Origin: Devosia sediminis
Lineage (GTDB): Bacteria > Pseudomonadota > Alphaproteobacteria > Rhizobiales > Devosiaceae
Assembly (NCBI RefSeq): GCF_016411825.1
Contig: NZ_JAEKMH010000004.1
Location: 186,001 to 250,000, forward strand
Direction of reading: 5' to 3'
DNA length: 64,000 nt
Position 1 is the first letter of the stretch. Each line of letters begins with the position of its first letter. The translations under genes were made by a program, and so were the position numbers. Positions 34,958 to 43,667 of this stretch are shown here, one piece after another. The notes below the pieces were generated by a model that did not search any database, was not told the DNA's origin, and saw nothing but the letters and a program-made list of their open reading frames with translations.

Positions 34958-35698
34958 ATGACCGACCCCATAATCGTGGTCGAAAGGCGCGGCGATTACC
35001 GATGGTCCGACAAGGATCCCAGGGTAATCACTGCCCAGGATTACATATCGGAAGGGCCGAACCTTGCCCATCGCCCTCGCAAGGTGATCAACCTGTGCCG
35101 TTCGTTCTCCTATTGCTCCATCGGCTACTACGTATCCCTCCTGGCCGAGGCCCGGAGCGAGCACGTGACCCCCGGCGTCGAGACGATCGTGGAACTGCAT
35201 CAGAAAAGCGTCGCTCTGCATAAGCTGAGAGCTCTAGACAGCACCCTGGGCGCCTTAAACGAGGTGCCGAGGTCGGTGACAGCGATGAGCGTTCAGGTCT
35301 GCTTCGGCAGGATCGAGGACTCGGAGAAATTGGATCTTGCCGCCGCCGCCTTCGATGCCTTCCGGTGGACTACATCGCGCCAGAATTTGATCCGCGCCGG
35401 CACGAGCTCCGGAAGAGCCGCTTGCCTCAAATCGTTCAGCCGCCTTCTGAGTATTCCGAGTCGTTCATCGCCGCGATCCAAAGCTACGTTGGCGCGCACG
35501 TTCACAGTGAAACGAGCCTTCAACGCCGAAGACGATATTTCGATGGCTTGCGGCCCAGCACCGCAACAAACCTGCACGGTTGCACCCCTAAGCTTGGACT
35601 GCACCTTGCGGTACATGGCGGAGATTTCTGCCGGTGTATCGACCAGAAGGCTCACGATCAGCAATTCGTCGATCTCGGCAGGCCATGGGTCGGCATAG
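34958..35698 (+). pseudogene. Truncated RimK-like ATP-grasp gene, only the N-terminal RLAN domain remains
   Basis: The first ~135 codons read as a RLAN domain, the N-terminal domain of RimK-like ATP-grasp ligases: DPIIVVERRGDYRW, then VITAQDYISEG, KVINLCRSFSYCSIGYYVSLLAEARSE and LAAAAFDAFR. After about 35367 the frame continues for 110 codons of low-quality Ser/Arg/Thr-rich sequence to a chance stop at 35698, and the ATP-grasp domain (about 300 residues) is missing. The junk part lies antisense to the next gene. A deletion or replacement with a breakpoint near 35365-35380 explains this. An ATG at 34940 overlapping the upstream stop is an alternative start. Confidence 0.7.
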
Positions 35699-36009
35699 TC
35701 TTGATATACCTGGGCGAGTACATGGTCGGGACCCAGATCCACGACGCTGCTCTCTATCCAGCAACATGCGAAGGGCACCGAGGTGCGTGCTTGCCAGACG
35801 GCTTCCAGGAATCCCCCTGCATAGCCGTCGAGTTCCACCGCGCTGCAAGCAATACCGAGCCGGCCAAGGATGTCCTCGTTTCGTGTCAGCCACTCGACGC
35901 CGTCGGCTTTTCCCAAGCGATAGGCCTCGCGTAGAAATGCCGGTTCGGAAATGTCCGGGCTCGAGAGGATCGACAGGGAAGTATTTTCATGCACCATTTC
36001 AAGCTCCAT
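35293..36009 (-). CDS. Hypothetical protein, C-terminus probably altered by the RimK breakpoint
   Basis: A 238-residue protein of unknown family. The first ~205 residues look like genuine coding (FLREAYRLGKADGVEWLTRN; IDELLIVSLLVDTPAEISAMY) with no recognised domain or membrane segment. The last ~25 residues are antisense to the RLAN coding sequence and so are likely an accidental readthrough after a rearrangement. Start ATG 36009; an internal ATG at 35997 is also possible. Confidence 0.45.
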   Translation of the reverse strand: MELEMVHENTSLSILSSPDISEPAFLREAYRLGKADGVEWLTRNEDILGRLGIACSAVELDGYAGGFLEAVWQARTSVPFACCWIESSVVDLGPDHVLAQVYQDYADPWPAEIDELLIVSLLVDTPAEISAMYRKVQSKLRGATVQVCCGAGPQAIEISSSALKARFTVNVRANVALDRGDERLGILRRRLNDLRQAALPELVPARIKFWRDVVHRKASKAAAARSNFSESSILPKQT

Positions 36010-36526
36010 GCCCGCCAGCGATTTCTGGCGCCGATCTGACGATGTTCACGCCCGCGATGTGATCCAAGCGCGAATTCAAGGGGTGCCCTGCATGGAATAG
36101 CATCGAGGCGATCGAGCCGATTTGGAAGCCATCGACCCGGCCATCTCGAAAGATTCTGTCCTGATCCTGACGATAACATGCTCGAACGAAAGAAAGAGCG
36201 CGCTTCGCAGGGCACGAAGTGCTCGCCGCTCCCATCCGATGACGCGGGGGTCGGCGACGTTAGGGCCGGACGATATATTCACCCTTGGGGGAATGTCGGA
36301 AATTCCGCTTGCATGCCGTGTGCTATCCACGCGCCGGCCAACCCGATGTCGACCGGAGAGGGGATCATGGAGCGTGACAGTGTCGGCACCGGACCCGACC
36401 ATCTAGGAGAAGGCAGATCCGACCAGCATGTTTGCGCCTCGCGAAGCCCCAGGTCTCGTGCAGCGGTAGCGGATGTCGAATGGGTGCCCGTCGGTGAACG
36501 CTCTAACGAACAATCCTGTCGCAAAC
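36010..36526. other. Gene-poor region upstream of the TetR unit
   Basis: About 520 bp with only short overlapping frames that lack ribosome sites. No convincing gene or repeat seen. The lower GC and absence of long frames suggest intergenic or decayed DNA next to the truncated RimK gene. Confidence 0.5.
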
Positions 36527-36544
36527 ATACCGTTCGTATGGTAT
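36527..36544. promoter_or_regulatory. TetR-type operator upstream of the regulator gene
   Basis: Inverted repeat ATACC-GTTCGTAT-GGTAT, 56 bp before the TTG start of the TetR gene. The preceding bases GCAAAC and the TTCG in the spacer are shared with the second operator at 37208-37229, pointing to autoregulation. Confidence 0.7.
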
Positions 36545-36599
36545 ATTTTCGCCGCAGGGAAGTCTGGGCACGCCGTCACCGTTCCAAGGATACAGAGTT

Positions 36600-37163
36600 T
36601 TGACCGATAGCGACAATGCCCACCGAAGGAAGAAACAACCCGAGGTGGTGCGACGCGCCCTGCTGGACGAGGCGGCGAAATTGGCCACTCGCGAGGGTCT
36701 CGCTTCCGTCACCGTGCAAGCGGTGGCTGAGGCCGCAGGCGTGACCAAGGGGGGCTTCATCCACCACTTCCCCAACAAGCAGGCATTGATCGATACGTTG
36801 TGCAGCGAACTTCTCGATAAGATCGACGATCAGATCGACGGACAGATGGCTAACGACCCTGAAGTCCGCGGGCGGTTCACCCGAGCGTATCTCAAGTCGG
36901 TCTTCGAAGCGGGCACCGCAGGGAAGCTCAGTCCTTGGGCCGTCCTCTCGATATCGATGCTCACCGATGCCAATCTGAGACGTCATTGGACGAAGTGGTT
37001 CGAGGGGCGTCTGGAACGTCATGCCGAAACCGATGGCGGGGTGGATCTCCACATCGTCCGTTTGGCCGCCGACGGAATATGGATCTCAGATCTGTTCGAG
37101 ATGCGCACCGGCGACAGGCGTGACCTATTGGATCGACTTCTGGCCGCGACCTCCAGCGAATGA
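36600..37163 (+). CDS. TetR-family transcriptional repressor
   Basis: A 187-residue regulator. The N-terminal TetR HTH (residues about 15-60: LLDEAAKLATREGLASVTV, VAEAAGVTKGGFIHHFPNKQALIDTL) is intact; the C-terminal ligand domain resembles the TetR_C_37-like group. TTG start at 36600 with AAGGA upstream. Its own promoter and the promoter of the following small-protein/MFS operon carry matching operators, so it most likely represses both and responds to an exported drug-like compound. Confidence 0.88.
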   Translation: MTDSDNAHRRKKQPEVVRRALLDEAAKLATREGLASVTVQAVAEAAGVTKGGFIHHFPNKQALIDTLCSELLDKIDDQIDGQMANDPEVRGRFTRAYLKSVFEAGTAGKLSPWAVLSISMLTDANLRRHWTKWFEGRLERHAETDGGVDLHIVRLAADGIWISDLFEMRTGDRRDLLDRLLAATSSE

Positions 37164-37207
37164 GATTTGAGGCTCGAGCGCACGGATTGCAATTAAAGAT
37201 CTTGCAA

Positions 37208-37229
37208 ACATACCATTCGGTTGGTATGT
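37208..37229. promoter_or_regulatory. TetR-type operator upstream of the efflux operon
   Basis: Perfect 7-bp arms ACATACC/GGTATGT around ATTCGGTT, 39 bp before the small-protein ATG at 37269. Same core (ATACC-N8-GGTAT with TTCG in the spacer, GCAAAC before it) as the site at 36527. Confidence 0.72.
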
Positions 37230-37268
37230 TGCTGGCAATTGTCAGATGCATGGTTTGCGAGGACCACG

Positions 37269-37439
37269 ATGGTTGGAAAGAAGATGGCGCTGCAGTACCT
37301 GGTCAGCGGCCTGGCCCTGCTCGGCTTCATGGCGCTCATCGGGCACCGTTTCCCGTTACCGAACTTCGTGCACATCGTTATCGTCCTGGTGGGCGTCGGA
37401 ATGCTCGGCGCCGCCCTCGTGATATCCGGCCGCGACTGA
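37269..37439 (+). CDS. 56-residue two-helix membrane protein preceding the MFS gene
   Basis: A hydrophobic small protein with two membrane segments (LQYLVSGLALLGFMALIG and HIVIVLVGVGMLGAALVI) joined by a short HRFPLPNF loop. GAGG precedes ATG 37269, placed between the operator and the efflux gene 30 bp away. Possibly a small partner of the transporter; family not recognised. Confidence 0.6.
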   Translation: MVGKKMALQYLVSGLALLGFMALIGHRFPLPNFVHIVIVLVGVGMLGAALVISGRD

Positions 37440-37469
37440 AGCTCTTTAGATCATGCGCATGACGCGCTA

Positions 37470-38966
37470 ATGGTGGTTCAAATGTCATCTAATCGTTGGG
37501 TGGTCCTGCTGATCGTATCGGCAGCCCTGTTCCTAATCAGCATCGACGTCACCGTGCTCTACACCGCCTTGCCGCGGCTGACGCACGACCTCAGTGCCAG
37601 CAATTCCGACAAGCTCTGGATCGTGAACGCCTATCCGTTGGTGATGGCGGGTCTGCTGATGAGCACCGGCACTCTGGGCGACAAGATCGGGCACCGGAGG
37701 ATGTTCCTCTACGGGCTCGTCGTCTTCGGCGTCGCTTCGGTCATCGCCGCGTTCTCCCCCAGCTCGGCCATTCTGATCGCCTCTCGGGCGTTGCTGGCGG
37801 TCGGGGCGGCGATGATGATGCCGGCCACGCTGTCGATCATCCGCATCACGTTCACCGACAGCCGCGACCGCGGGATCGCCATCGGCGTCTGGGCGGCGGT
37901 GGCTTCGGGAGGCGCGGCCTTCGGTCCGGTCATCGGCGGCGTCCTGCTGGAATTCTTCTGGTGGGGTTCGGTGTTCCTGATCAACGTGCCGGTGATCATC
38001 CTTGTTCTGCTGCTGACGCCGCGCATCGTGCCGGACAATCCGCACCGGACCTGGCACTTCTCGGGAGCCATTCTCGTCATGATCGGCTTGGTGGGATTGA
38101 TCTATGCGATCAAAGAAGTGAGCAAGATCGACGGCTCGCTCGTAGTGGCCTTGATCAGCGGAGCGATCGGCGCGGCCTTCCTGTTCTGGTTCGTCAGGGC
38201 GCAGCGGTCGATGGCCGAGCCTATGGTCGACTTCGGCCTGTTCCCCAACCCGGTGTTCCGCGGCGGCGCCGTGGCGGCCGTCGTCGCGATGTTGGCCATG
38301 ATCAGCGCACTGCTCGTCCTGACGCAGCGGTTCCAGCTTGTCGGCGGCATGTCGCCGTTCGAGGCCGCTCTGGCGCTGATGCCGCTGTCACTGGCCGCTC
38401 TCGTCATCGGGCCCGTCGCCGGATTGCTCTCCAACACGTGGGGCAACGTCAAGGTGATGTGGATCTCGATGCTGTTGGCGGCCGTCGGGCTTGTCGGGGT
38501 GGTGTTCACCTTCGAAGGCGACTTCCTCGTCCGCTTCGTCCCGTTGGTCGCCGTGGGCCTGGGCCTGGGCGGCGTGATGACCGGTGCGTCCGGTGCGATC
38601 ATGCTGAGCGCGCCGGCGGACAAGGCAGGCATGGCTGCGTCGATCGAAGAGGTGTCTTACGAGTTCGGCAGCACCATCGGCGTCGCGCTGATCGGCAGCA
38701 TGTTGTCGCTTTTCTATGCGCGCTCGTTCGTTCTCCCGGACGACTTCACGGCGCCGACGGCTGCCCGTGACAGCATCGACCAGGCGATCATCGCCGCCGA
38801 GACCATGGAGCCGGAGGCAGGACGCCAACTGCTCGAGATCGCGCGGGCGGCGTTCGACAACGGCTTCGTCGCAGCGGTCTGGGTCGTTGCGGCCATCGTC
38901 TTCGTCGCGACCGCTTACATCGCCTACTCGACGCGTAAGGCGCCCAAGTTGACTGGCAGCCACTGA
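37470..38966 (+). CDS. MFS multidrug efflux transporter, 14-helix DHA2 (SmvA/QacA-like)
   Basis: A 498-residue inner-membrane proton antiporter of the DHA2 group. Motif D-like LISIDVTVLYTALP in helix 1, the A-motif G-T-L-G-D-K-I-G-H-R-R in loop 2-3, motif C-like GGAAFGPVIGGVLLEFFWW in helix 5, and 14 predicted helices in all match QacA/SmvA-type exporters of cationic biocides and dyes. Start ATG 37470; ATG 37482 (MSSNRW) is also possible. A strong terminator follows. Regulated by the TetR protein upstream. Confidence 0.88.
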   Translation: MVVQMSSNRWVVLLIVSAALFLISIDVTVLYTALPRLTHDLSASNSDKLWIVNAYPLVMAGLLMSTGTLGDKIGHRRMFLYGLVVFGVASVIAAFSPSSAILIASRALLAVGAAMMMPATLSIIRITFTDSRDRGIAIGVWAAVASGGAAFGPVIGGVLLEFFWWGSVFLINVPVIILVLLLTPRIVPDNPHRTWHFSGAILVMIGLVGLIYAIKEVSKIDGSLVVALISGAIGAAFLFWFVRAQRSMAEPMVDFGLFPNPVFRGGAVAAVVAMLAMISALLVLTQRFQLVGGMSPFEAALALMPLSLAALVIGPVAGLLSNTWGNVKVMWISMLLAAVGLVGVVFTFEGDFLVRFVPLVAVGLGLGGVMTGASGAIMLSAPADKAGMAASIEEVSYEFGSTIGVALIGSMLSLFYARSFVLPDDFTAPTAARDSIDQAIIAAETMEPEAGRQLLEIARAAFDNGFVAAVWVVAAIVFVATAYIAYSTRKAPKLTGSH

Positions 38967-38970
38967 AGTA

Positions 38971-39004
38971 GGAGGAGACGCGCCATCATCGGCGCGTCTC
39001 CTCC
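38971..39004 (+). terminator. Strong hairpin after the MFS gene
   Basis: Perfect 14-bp arms GGAGGAGACGCGCC/GGCGCGTCTCCTCC with a 6-nt loop (38985-38990), starting 5 bp after the stop codon. No long T-tract follows, but stem strength and position make it the likely transcript end; it may serve both directions. Confidence 0.6.
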
Positions 39005-39077
39005 GTTGCCGCGGCGTGGAAAATGCCCGAAACAGGTGTCCGGCCAAGTCGAGCCGTTTTCTTGTTCGGAGCGCGAA

Positions 39078-39560
39078 ATGTTGGAAGTCACGGCTTTCCT
39101 GGGCGACATCGTCACCGTGCTGGGATTCCCGCTCGGCATCCTCGCGTTCTGGATCCAAAGAAACCGGGAGCGGCGCAACGAGGAGGCGATGATCTACGAG
39201 AGCCTCGCCTCGAGTTACGACGGTTTCCTCAAACTCGTGCTGGAGAATACCGACCTCCAACTGTGGTCCAAGGATGGGGCAGACAATCTGGACGCCGATC
39301 AGCAGGAGCGGTTGCAGGTCCTGTTCGAACTGCTGGGTTCTCTGTTCGAGCGCGCCTACATCCTCGCGTATTCGGACCATATGACGGAGGTTCAGCAACG
39401 ACGTTGGTCACAGTGGGAAAACTACATGCGGCAATGGTGCGGCCGCGAAGATTTCTCCAAGGTCATCCCGCAACTGCTCGCGGACGCTGACCACGACTTC
39501 GCTCGCTACCTGAGGCGACTTGCCGACGAGGAACGGGTGAAGAAGGGAACACAGCCCTAG
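39078..39560 (+). CDS. Single-TM protein with helical cytosolic domain
   Basis: A 160-residue protein: membrane helix at residues 4-22 (VTAFLGDIVTVLGFPLGILAFW), basic turn (QRNRERRNEE), then an all-helical domain with several Trp/Tyr (RRWSQWENYMRQWCGRE). No family recognised; its shape resembles the protein at 14690-15220 but sequences differ. ATG 39078 after GGAGCGCGAA. Function unknown. Confidence 0.6.
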   Translation: MLEVTAFLGDIVTVLGFPLGILAFWIQRNRERRNEEAMIYESLASSYDGFLKLVLENTDLQLWSKDGADNLDADQQERLQVLFELLGSLFERAYILAYSDHMTEVQQRRWSQWENYMRQWCGREDFSKVIPQLLADADHDFARYLRRLADEERVKKGTQP

Positions 39561-39781
39561 CGCGACGAGACACCCTTAGCGACACCATCGCGAGCTGTTC
39601 GAATTAGGGACCGCGACGGCAAGTGCACGAACGTTTGCACGTGATACACGTAACAACCGCCCCCAACTGCCGACAAGACGCTACATGTTGCCATGGCATG
39701 GGAGTGGAGATTGAGCGCCCCAAACGCGCGGAGAAGGTGCTGGAAACCTTGTCCGGCTCGTCCGCTTGTAGCCACGACCAT

Positions 39782-41275
39782 TTACTCCGCCGCCTCGGCC
39801 GTGCCGATGATCCGCTGGAGCTCGTAAACCATGGTGCCCCGCGTACGCTCCACCTCTTTGAGCAGGCGCCCACGCTTGTTCCAAACCGTGTCATGCGACT
39901 TCCTCTCATCGACGTCGATCGCCTCAAGCTTTTCGAAGGCTACGTGCATGGAGTCCATGAGCAGGGAACAACGTTCCGAGGTCACATAGTCGTAGAGCGC
40001 AGCGGTCTTCTCCTCTCTCTGTTCCGCACTGACACGAAGCGCATGTGTCTGCACGATATGGGCGCGCAGGAGTTGCACCAGGGCGACCACGCGGGCAGGA
40101 CAGGCGATGATCACGCCATTGAGCACGTGCAGCTGACGGGTGCCGGTGGGGAACTTGTTGGTGGAGAGAATGGCATGATCCGCTCGAGCTGCGATCATGT
40201 CGGAATAGAGCTTGGAAGCGAAGTTGTTCTGCCAAGCGTTGCGGTTCTTGCTGTCGTAGACGATGGTGCCGCAAATGGTGCCGTTGACCACGATCTCGTG
40301 CACGACGTCGGCACCGTTCTCGCCCTTGGGCACCCGCCGGATATTGTCGCCATCGAACGCTTCGCGCAGCGCTTCGAATAGGTCGATCTCCGAGCCTTCA
40401 CCCAGTTCGGCGGCGGTCTTGCGTTCCAGCTGGCGCTTGAGATCGTCTACCGCCTCGGTCAGTTTCTGCTTTTCGGCGAATGCGGCCGCCTTGACATCGA
40501 GAACTGCCTTCGACATTTCGCGACTTAACGAATCCCGGATCTCGTTCGTGCGTTCCGTGAGTTCAACCTCATGTGCCGCTGCGGTCCCGACCAACTGTTC
40601 TTGCAAGTCAGCACGTTCCTTCTCGACCGCGCGAAGACGTTCTTCGGCCGCCTCGTGAGAGAGTTGCCGTGCCGTCTCCGTCGCTTGAAGTCTTGTCTTC
40701 AGCTCGGTGACCACGGCTGATGCGCGCTGGCGGATCGCGTCTTCCGCATTGGCAACAGCGGTCTCGAGTTCTGCCTTATGCCGGTCGGCGACCTCCGCGG
40801 CCTGCCCTTCGGCAGCCGCCTTGAATGTGTTCAGTGCAATCTCGGCAGCCTGTTTGTCCCGCGCCGATTGAATGGCTGCCTCTTCTGCAGTGCGAACCTT
40901 ATCGGCCATCGCGGCCTCGACGTCGTGACGACTCTGGACAACCGCTGCGCCGAGCTTTTCTTCGGCCTGGGCGACCAGGCGGTCAGCTACCAGTTTAGCT
41001 TCTCGAACAGCTCGCGCTGTGGCTTCTTCCCCCAGTCGCGTGACGGTATCGATCCTGGTCTGTGCATCTGCTGCGAGCTTGTTGCGTTCTTCGGCAAATT
41101 CCATGGCAAGCCGCGTCTGGATCTCCGCCAAACGATCAGCTTCCTCGCGGGCGATCTTCTCACTGATCTCTTCGAACTTGTCATGAGTGATGGCCTGCTC
41201 GCACCAAGGGCAAACCTCGTCGTTGGCACCGAGGTGGCGGCTGTGCTGGATCAGGGAAGACATCGGATTGGCCAT
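39782..41275 (-). CDS. DUF2130-family coiled-coil protein with nuclease-like domain
   Basis: A 497-residue protein. After a short Cys pair (VCPWCEQ, zinc-ribbon-like) comes a ~250-residue Ala/Glu/Arg-rich coiled coil, then the DUF2130 domain: GSEIDLFEALREAFDGDNIRR (about 291-311), ENGADVVHEIVVNGTICGTIVYDSKNRNAW (about 316-345), and a C-terminal helical part. DUF2130 resembles PD-(D/E)xK nucleases; here the expected acidic residues are Glu in SEID, Asp in GADV and Asp-Ser-Lys in YDSKN. ATG 41275 follows AAAGGAG. Nuclease function is a family-level inference; nothing in the neighbourhood fixes its role. Confidence 0.75.
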   Translation of the reverse strand: MANPMSSLIQHSRHLGANDEVCPWCEQAITHDKFEEISEKIAREEADRLAEIQTRLAMEFAEERNKLAADAQTRIDTVTRLGEEATARAVREAKLVADRLVAQAEEKLGAAVVQSRHDVEAAMADKVRTAEEAAIQSARDKQAAEIALNTFKAAAEGQAAEVADRHKAELETAVANAEDAIRQRASAVVTELKTRLQATETARQLSHEAAEERLRAVEKERADLQEQLVGTAAAHEVELTERTNEIRDSLSREMSKAVLDVKAAAFAEKQKLTEAVDDLKRQLERKTAAELGEGSEIDLFEALREAFDGDNIRRVPKGENGADVVHEIVVNGTICGTIVYDSKNRNAWQNNFASKLYSDMIAARADHAILSTNKFPTGTRQLHVLNGVIIACPARVVALVQLLRAHIVQTHALRVSAEQREEKTAALYDYVTSERCSLLMDSMHVAFEKLEAIDVDERKSHDTVWNKRGRLLKEVERTRGTMVYELQRIIGTAEAAE

Positions 41276-41394
41276 TCGACCAGCTCCTTTCATAGTCTGA
41301 GAATGTCCTACCTTTTCGAGATCAAAGGCGGTCGAAGCACTTCGCGGTGCGCATCGGGCGTTGCGGATGATTCTGCAGTCCAGAACTGCGCGTT

Positions 41395-42183
41395 ATGGAT
41401 CCACAACAAGCTGGGCTCGACAGTTCAGTCTTTTTGACGCGCACTGGACACATGCCCAGTTCGCCGAGTCTTCCAAAGCGTCAAACCGTTATCATCCACC
41501 ACCTCGACCAGACATGGCGGCGCGCCCTGGCCGAGCGCCTGGACCCGCAGCTGAGCGTGTTGCGTGAACAGCGCGTCAGTGAGGTTGTATGGATGTGCGA
41601 TCCAACGTCATCCTTTCGGTACGGATCGTGGCTGGCCGCTTGGCGGCGTAGGCAATGGCAAAAGGTGGGCTTCCTTCGATCCAACAATTGCGAGGAACTT
41701 TCGCTCCTCACCGCCGGTCTGACGCATTTCGACCGATTGCGGAAAGACCTCCCCCCTGACCGTAGAGACATCGGGCAGTATCAATCCGCAATGGAACTGT
41801 TCCAGGTGGAAGCTTTCCTGTCGGATGAGTCCGCTCGACGTGTGCGGCGAGCCGAACGAGAGCAGGCGTACGCCGAAAGCGAAATGCTGTTCGACCAGGG
41901 CCGTTGGAAGCTGGTCAAGCTGCAGAGTCGCTTCGCTGCTACATGGTGGGGGATGGGCACCAGGTGGTGCACCGCGGCGCGCCTTAGCAACCATTATGAC
42001 TCCTATGCCTCGAGAGGCCAGCTCCTGGTGATCCTGACGCCAGCCGATAAGTTTCAACTCTTTACCGGAACAGGCGAGTGCTGTGATTCCGCCGACAGGC
42101 CGGTCGATTTATCGTTGGTGCTTCAAGGAGCGCCACGAGAGTTACAGACGGCTATCGCCCCTTTCCTGGCACCTTCCTTGTGA
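41395..42183 (+). CDS. Hypothetical protein with GTRWCTA motif, PcfJ-like pattern
   Basis: A 262-residue protein. The C-terminal half contains WWGMGTRWCTAARLSNHYDSY followed by RGQLLVILTPADKFQLF, a pattern also seen in PcfJ-like proteins of mobile elements. The N-terminal half has no recognisable domain and is rich in Arg/Leu/Trp. Start could be ATG 41395 or 41452. The family link is weak. Confidence 0.5.
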   Translation: MDPQQAGLDSSVFLTRTGHMPSSPSLPKRQTVIIHHLDQTWRRALAERLDPQLSVLREQRVSEVVWMCDPTSSFRYGSWLAAWRRRQWQKVGFLRSNNCEELSLLTAGLTHFDRLRKDLPPDRRDIGQYQSAMELFQVEAFLSDESARRVRRAEREQAYAESEMLFDQGRWKLVKLQSRFAATWWGMGTRWCTAARLSNHYDSYASRGQLLVILTPADKFQLFTGTGECCDSADRPVDLSLVLQGAPRELQTAIAPFLAPSL

Positions 42184-42231
42184 CCGAGCGCCACCGGGCA
42201 CGGTACTGCCTAATGCCAAGAGAGAAAGGGG

Positions 42232-42537
42232 TTACAGGGGATCACCAAGCCGGTACCAGCGCGAAAGAGTTCGAGCATAGCCCGCAATCGGGTCGAGGAA
42301 GAACACTCCAGAGGTGACGATCGTCCTGCTGTCCGGACGAAGAGGATGTCCCTGGACTTCACCGACGAGTGCAATTTCAGTCCGCGGACCGATAGACCAT
42401 CTCGAAAGAATCGGCGCCTCTACGATATCGCGAATGCCAGGCGCTTTGAGTTCTTCGATCAGCTTGAGGTCACGACTCAAGGCATGGATGCGTTTAGCGG
42501 TTTCGAGGGTAACGGGATTGTCGAAGGTAAGGTGCAT
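42232..42537 (-). CDS. Small protein resembling DUF6634
   Basis: A 101-residue protein. The block GHPLRPDSRTIVTSGVFFLDPIAGYARTLSRWYRLG (residues about 63-98) recalls the conserved end of DUF6634 proteins from alphaproteobacterial mobile elements. AGGAG precedes ATG 42537. Function unknown; read convergently with the PcfJ-like gene. Confidence 0.55.
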   Translation of the reverse strand: MHLTFDNPVTLETAKRIHALSRDLKLIEELKAPGIRDIVEAPILSRWSIGPRTEIALVGEVQGHPLRPDSRTIVTSGVFFLDPIAGYARTLSRWYRLGDPL

Positions 42538-42688
42538 GGGCGACTCCTGCGATATTCAAGAGCGCCGTGCGGCTGTAGCGGCACGCGTATAAGAGGCTGT
42601 TGTCTGCAAATCGGTTGTCACACGAACGAATTCAAGGCGACAACCGCTGCATCGAAGGTTCCAATTAGACGAAAAAGCAACCTTTCGA

Positions 42689-42712
42689 CCGTACTGTACC
42701 ACCACAGTACGG
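42689..42712. promoter_or_regulatory. KfrA-type operator upstream of the first KfrA gene
   Basis: Perfect 9-bp arms CCGTACTGT/ACAGTACGG around ACCACC, followed by GTACGG, ending 13 bp before ATG 42726. The motif parts ACTGTACC and ACAGTACGGTAC also occur upstream of the second KfrA gene at 57375-57396. Confidence 0.6.
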
Positions 42713-42725
42713 TACGGGGGATCAC

Positions 42726-43466
42726 ATGAGCGCGGCTAAGGCAACTATCGAGAACGTTCGTGAAGCAATCCTTATGCTGCAGCGCAACAACGAGAAGCCC
42801 ACGATCTCGAAGGTCAGCAAGTACATCGGTGGCGGATCCCGGACGACCGTTCTGGCTCTCATGCAGCAGGTCTTTGAAGAGACGGCCAGCGCCAAACCGA
42901 AATCCCATATGGCGCAGGCATATCTTATAAAGCTTGCCTCGGGCTTGGTAGATGAGATCTGGCGTAACGCCACAAAGTTGGCGAACAACGATATGAAGCA
43001 CCGCGTGGATACCCTCATAGACCTGAATGCCGGCATCTCGGACGGCATGCAGGAATTGATCGAAGAGAACGCAAGTCTGCTGGCCAGGGCGGAAGCAGCT
43101 GAAGACAGGGCGTTGCAGGCGGAAGCTCAAAAGGCAGGGCGCAATGAGATGGACGATCATCTGAGTCAACTCACGAAGCTGATCACCAAACTTGGACCTG
43201 GCGACCCTGAGGACCCGGCCATGTTCAGTGTGATACAGATGGTTGCCGATCTGGAGACCGCACCGGATCGAGACGAGGTGCGTCGGCGGATGCTCGCGAA
43301 GGGATTCTCAAGTGATGCAGCCAATAGAGCCAGGTATCACGCTGTCCATGATGACTATGTGGAAGAGAGAGGCGAGACGCCTAGGCTGTATTTGACACCA
43401 AGAGGTCGTGCACGCCTCGCAAAAGAGAACCTGAATACGCCGCCCGAACTAGGCGACACGGCCTGA
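42726..43466 (+). CDS. KfrA-like DNA-binding protein 1
   Basis: A 246-residue protein with the KfrA N-terminal DNA-binding domain (residues about 5-60: ENVREAILMLQRNNEKPTISKVSKYIGGGSRTTVLALMQQ) followed by a helical region with a coiled-coil part and a winged-helix-like C-terminus (LYLTPRGRARLAKENL). KfrA proteins are plasmid-encoded dimers that bind their own promoter and help stable maintenance. GGGGGATC precedes the ATG, and the operator overlaps the likely promoter, so autoregulation is expected. Confidence 0.8.
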   Translation: MSAAKATIENVREAILMLQRNNEKPTISKVSKYIGGGSRTTVLALMQQVFEETASAKPKSHMAQAYLIKLASGLVDEIWRNATKLANNDMKHRVDTLIDLNAGISDGMQELIEENASLLARAEAAEDRALQAEAQKAGRNEMDDHLSQLTKLITKLGPGDPEDPAMFSVIQMVADLETAPDRDEVRRRMLAKGFSSDAANRARYHAVHDDYVEERGETPRLYLTPRGRARLAKENLNTPPELGDTA

Positions 43467-43490
43467 GGCGCGAGGTACGCCTTGCGCCTC
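43465..43490 (+). terminator. Hairpin after KfrA 1
   Basis: 7-bp arms GAGGCGC/GCGCCTC around a 12-nt loop, starting at the KfrA stop codon. No T-tract follows; it may act as a transcript end or a processing site only. Confidence 0.35.
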
Positions 43491-43667
43491 TAGGAATACA
43501 GTTTCGATCCATCGCCGCGATGGTAATATTGCTCGGGCGTCCCACACTCCGAGAACACTTCGGCACCGTGGTTGACGGACTAGGTCCAGCCGCAATCCCA
43601 TCCACATACCCCGATACATGTGCCGGGGGTGCCGAAACTGGCTGAACATAGGCGTGATGTCTTCGCC

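Noticed and set aside
38388..39398. Minus-strand frame opposite the end of the MFS gene and the following gene
   Set aside because: Arg/His/Asp-rich shadow composition typical of antisense to high-GC genes; it also crosses the terminator hairpin.
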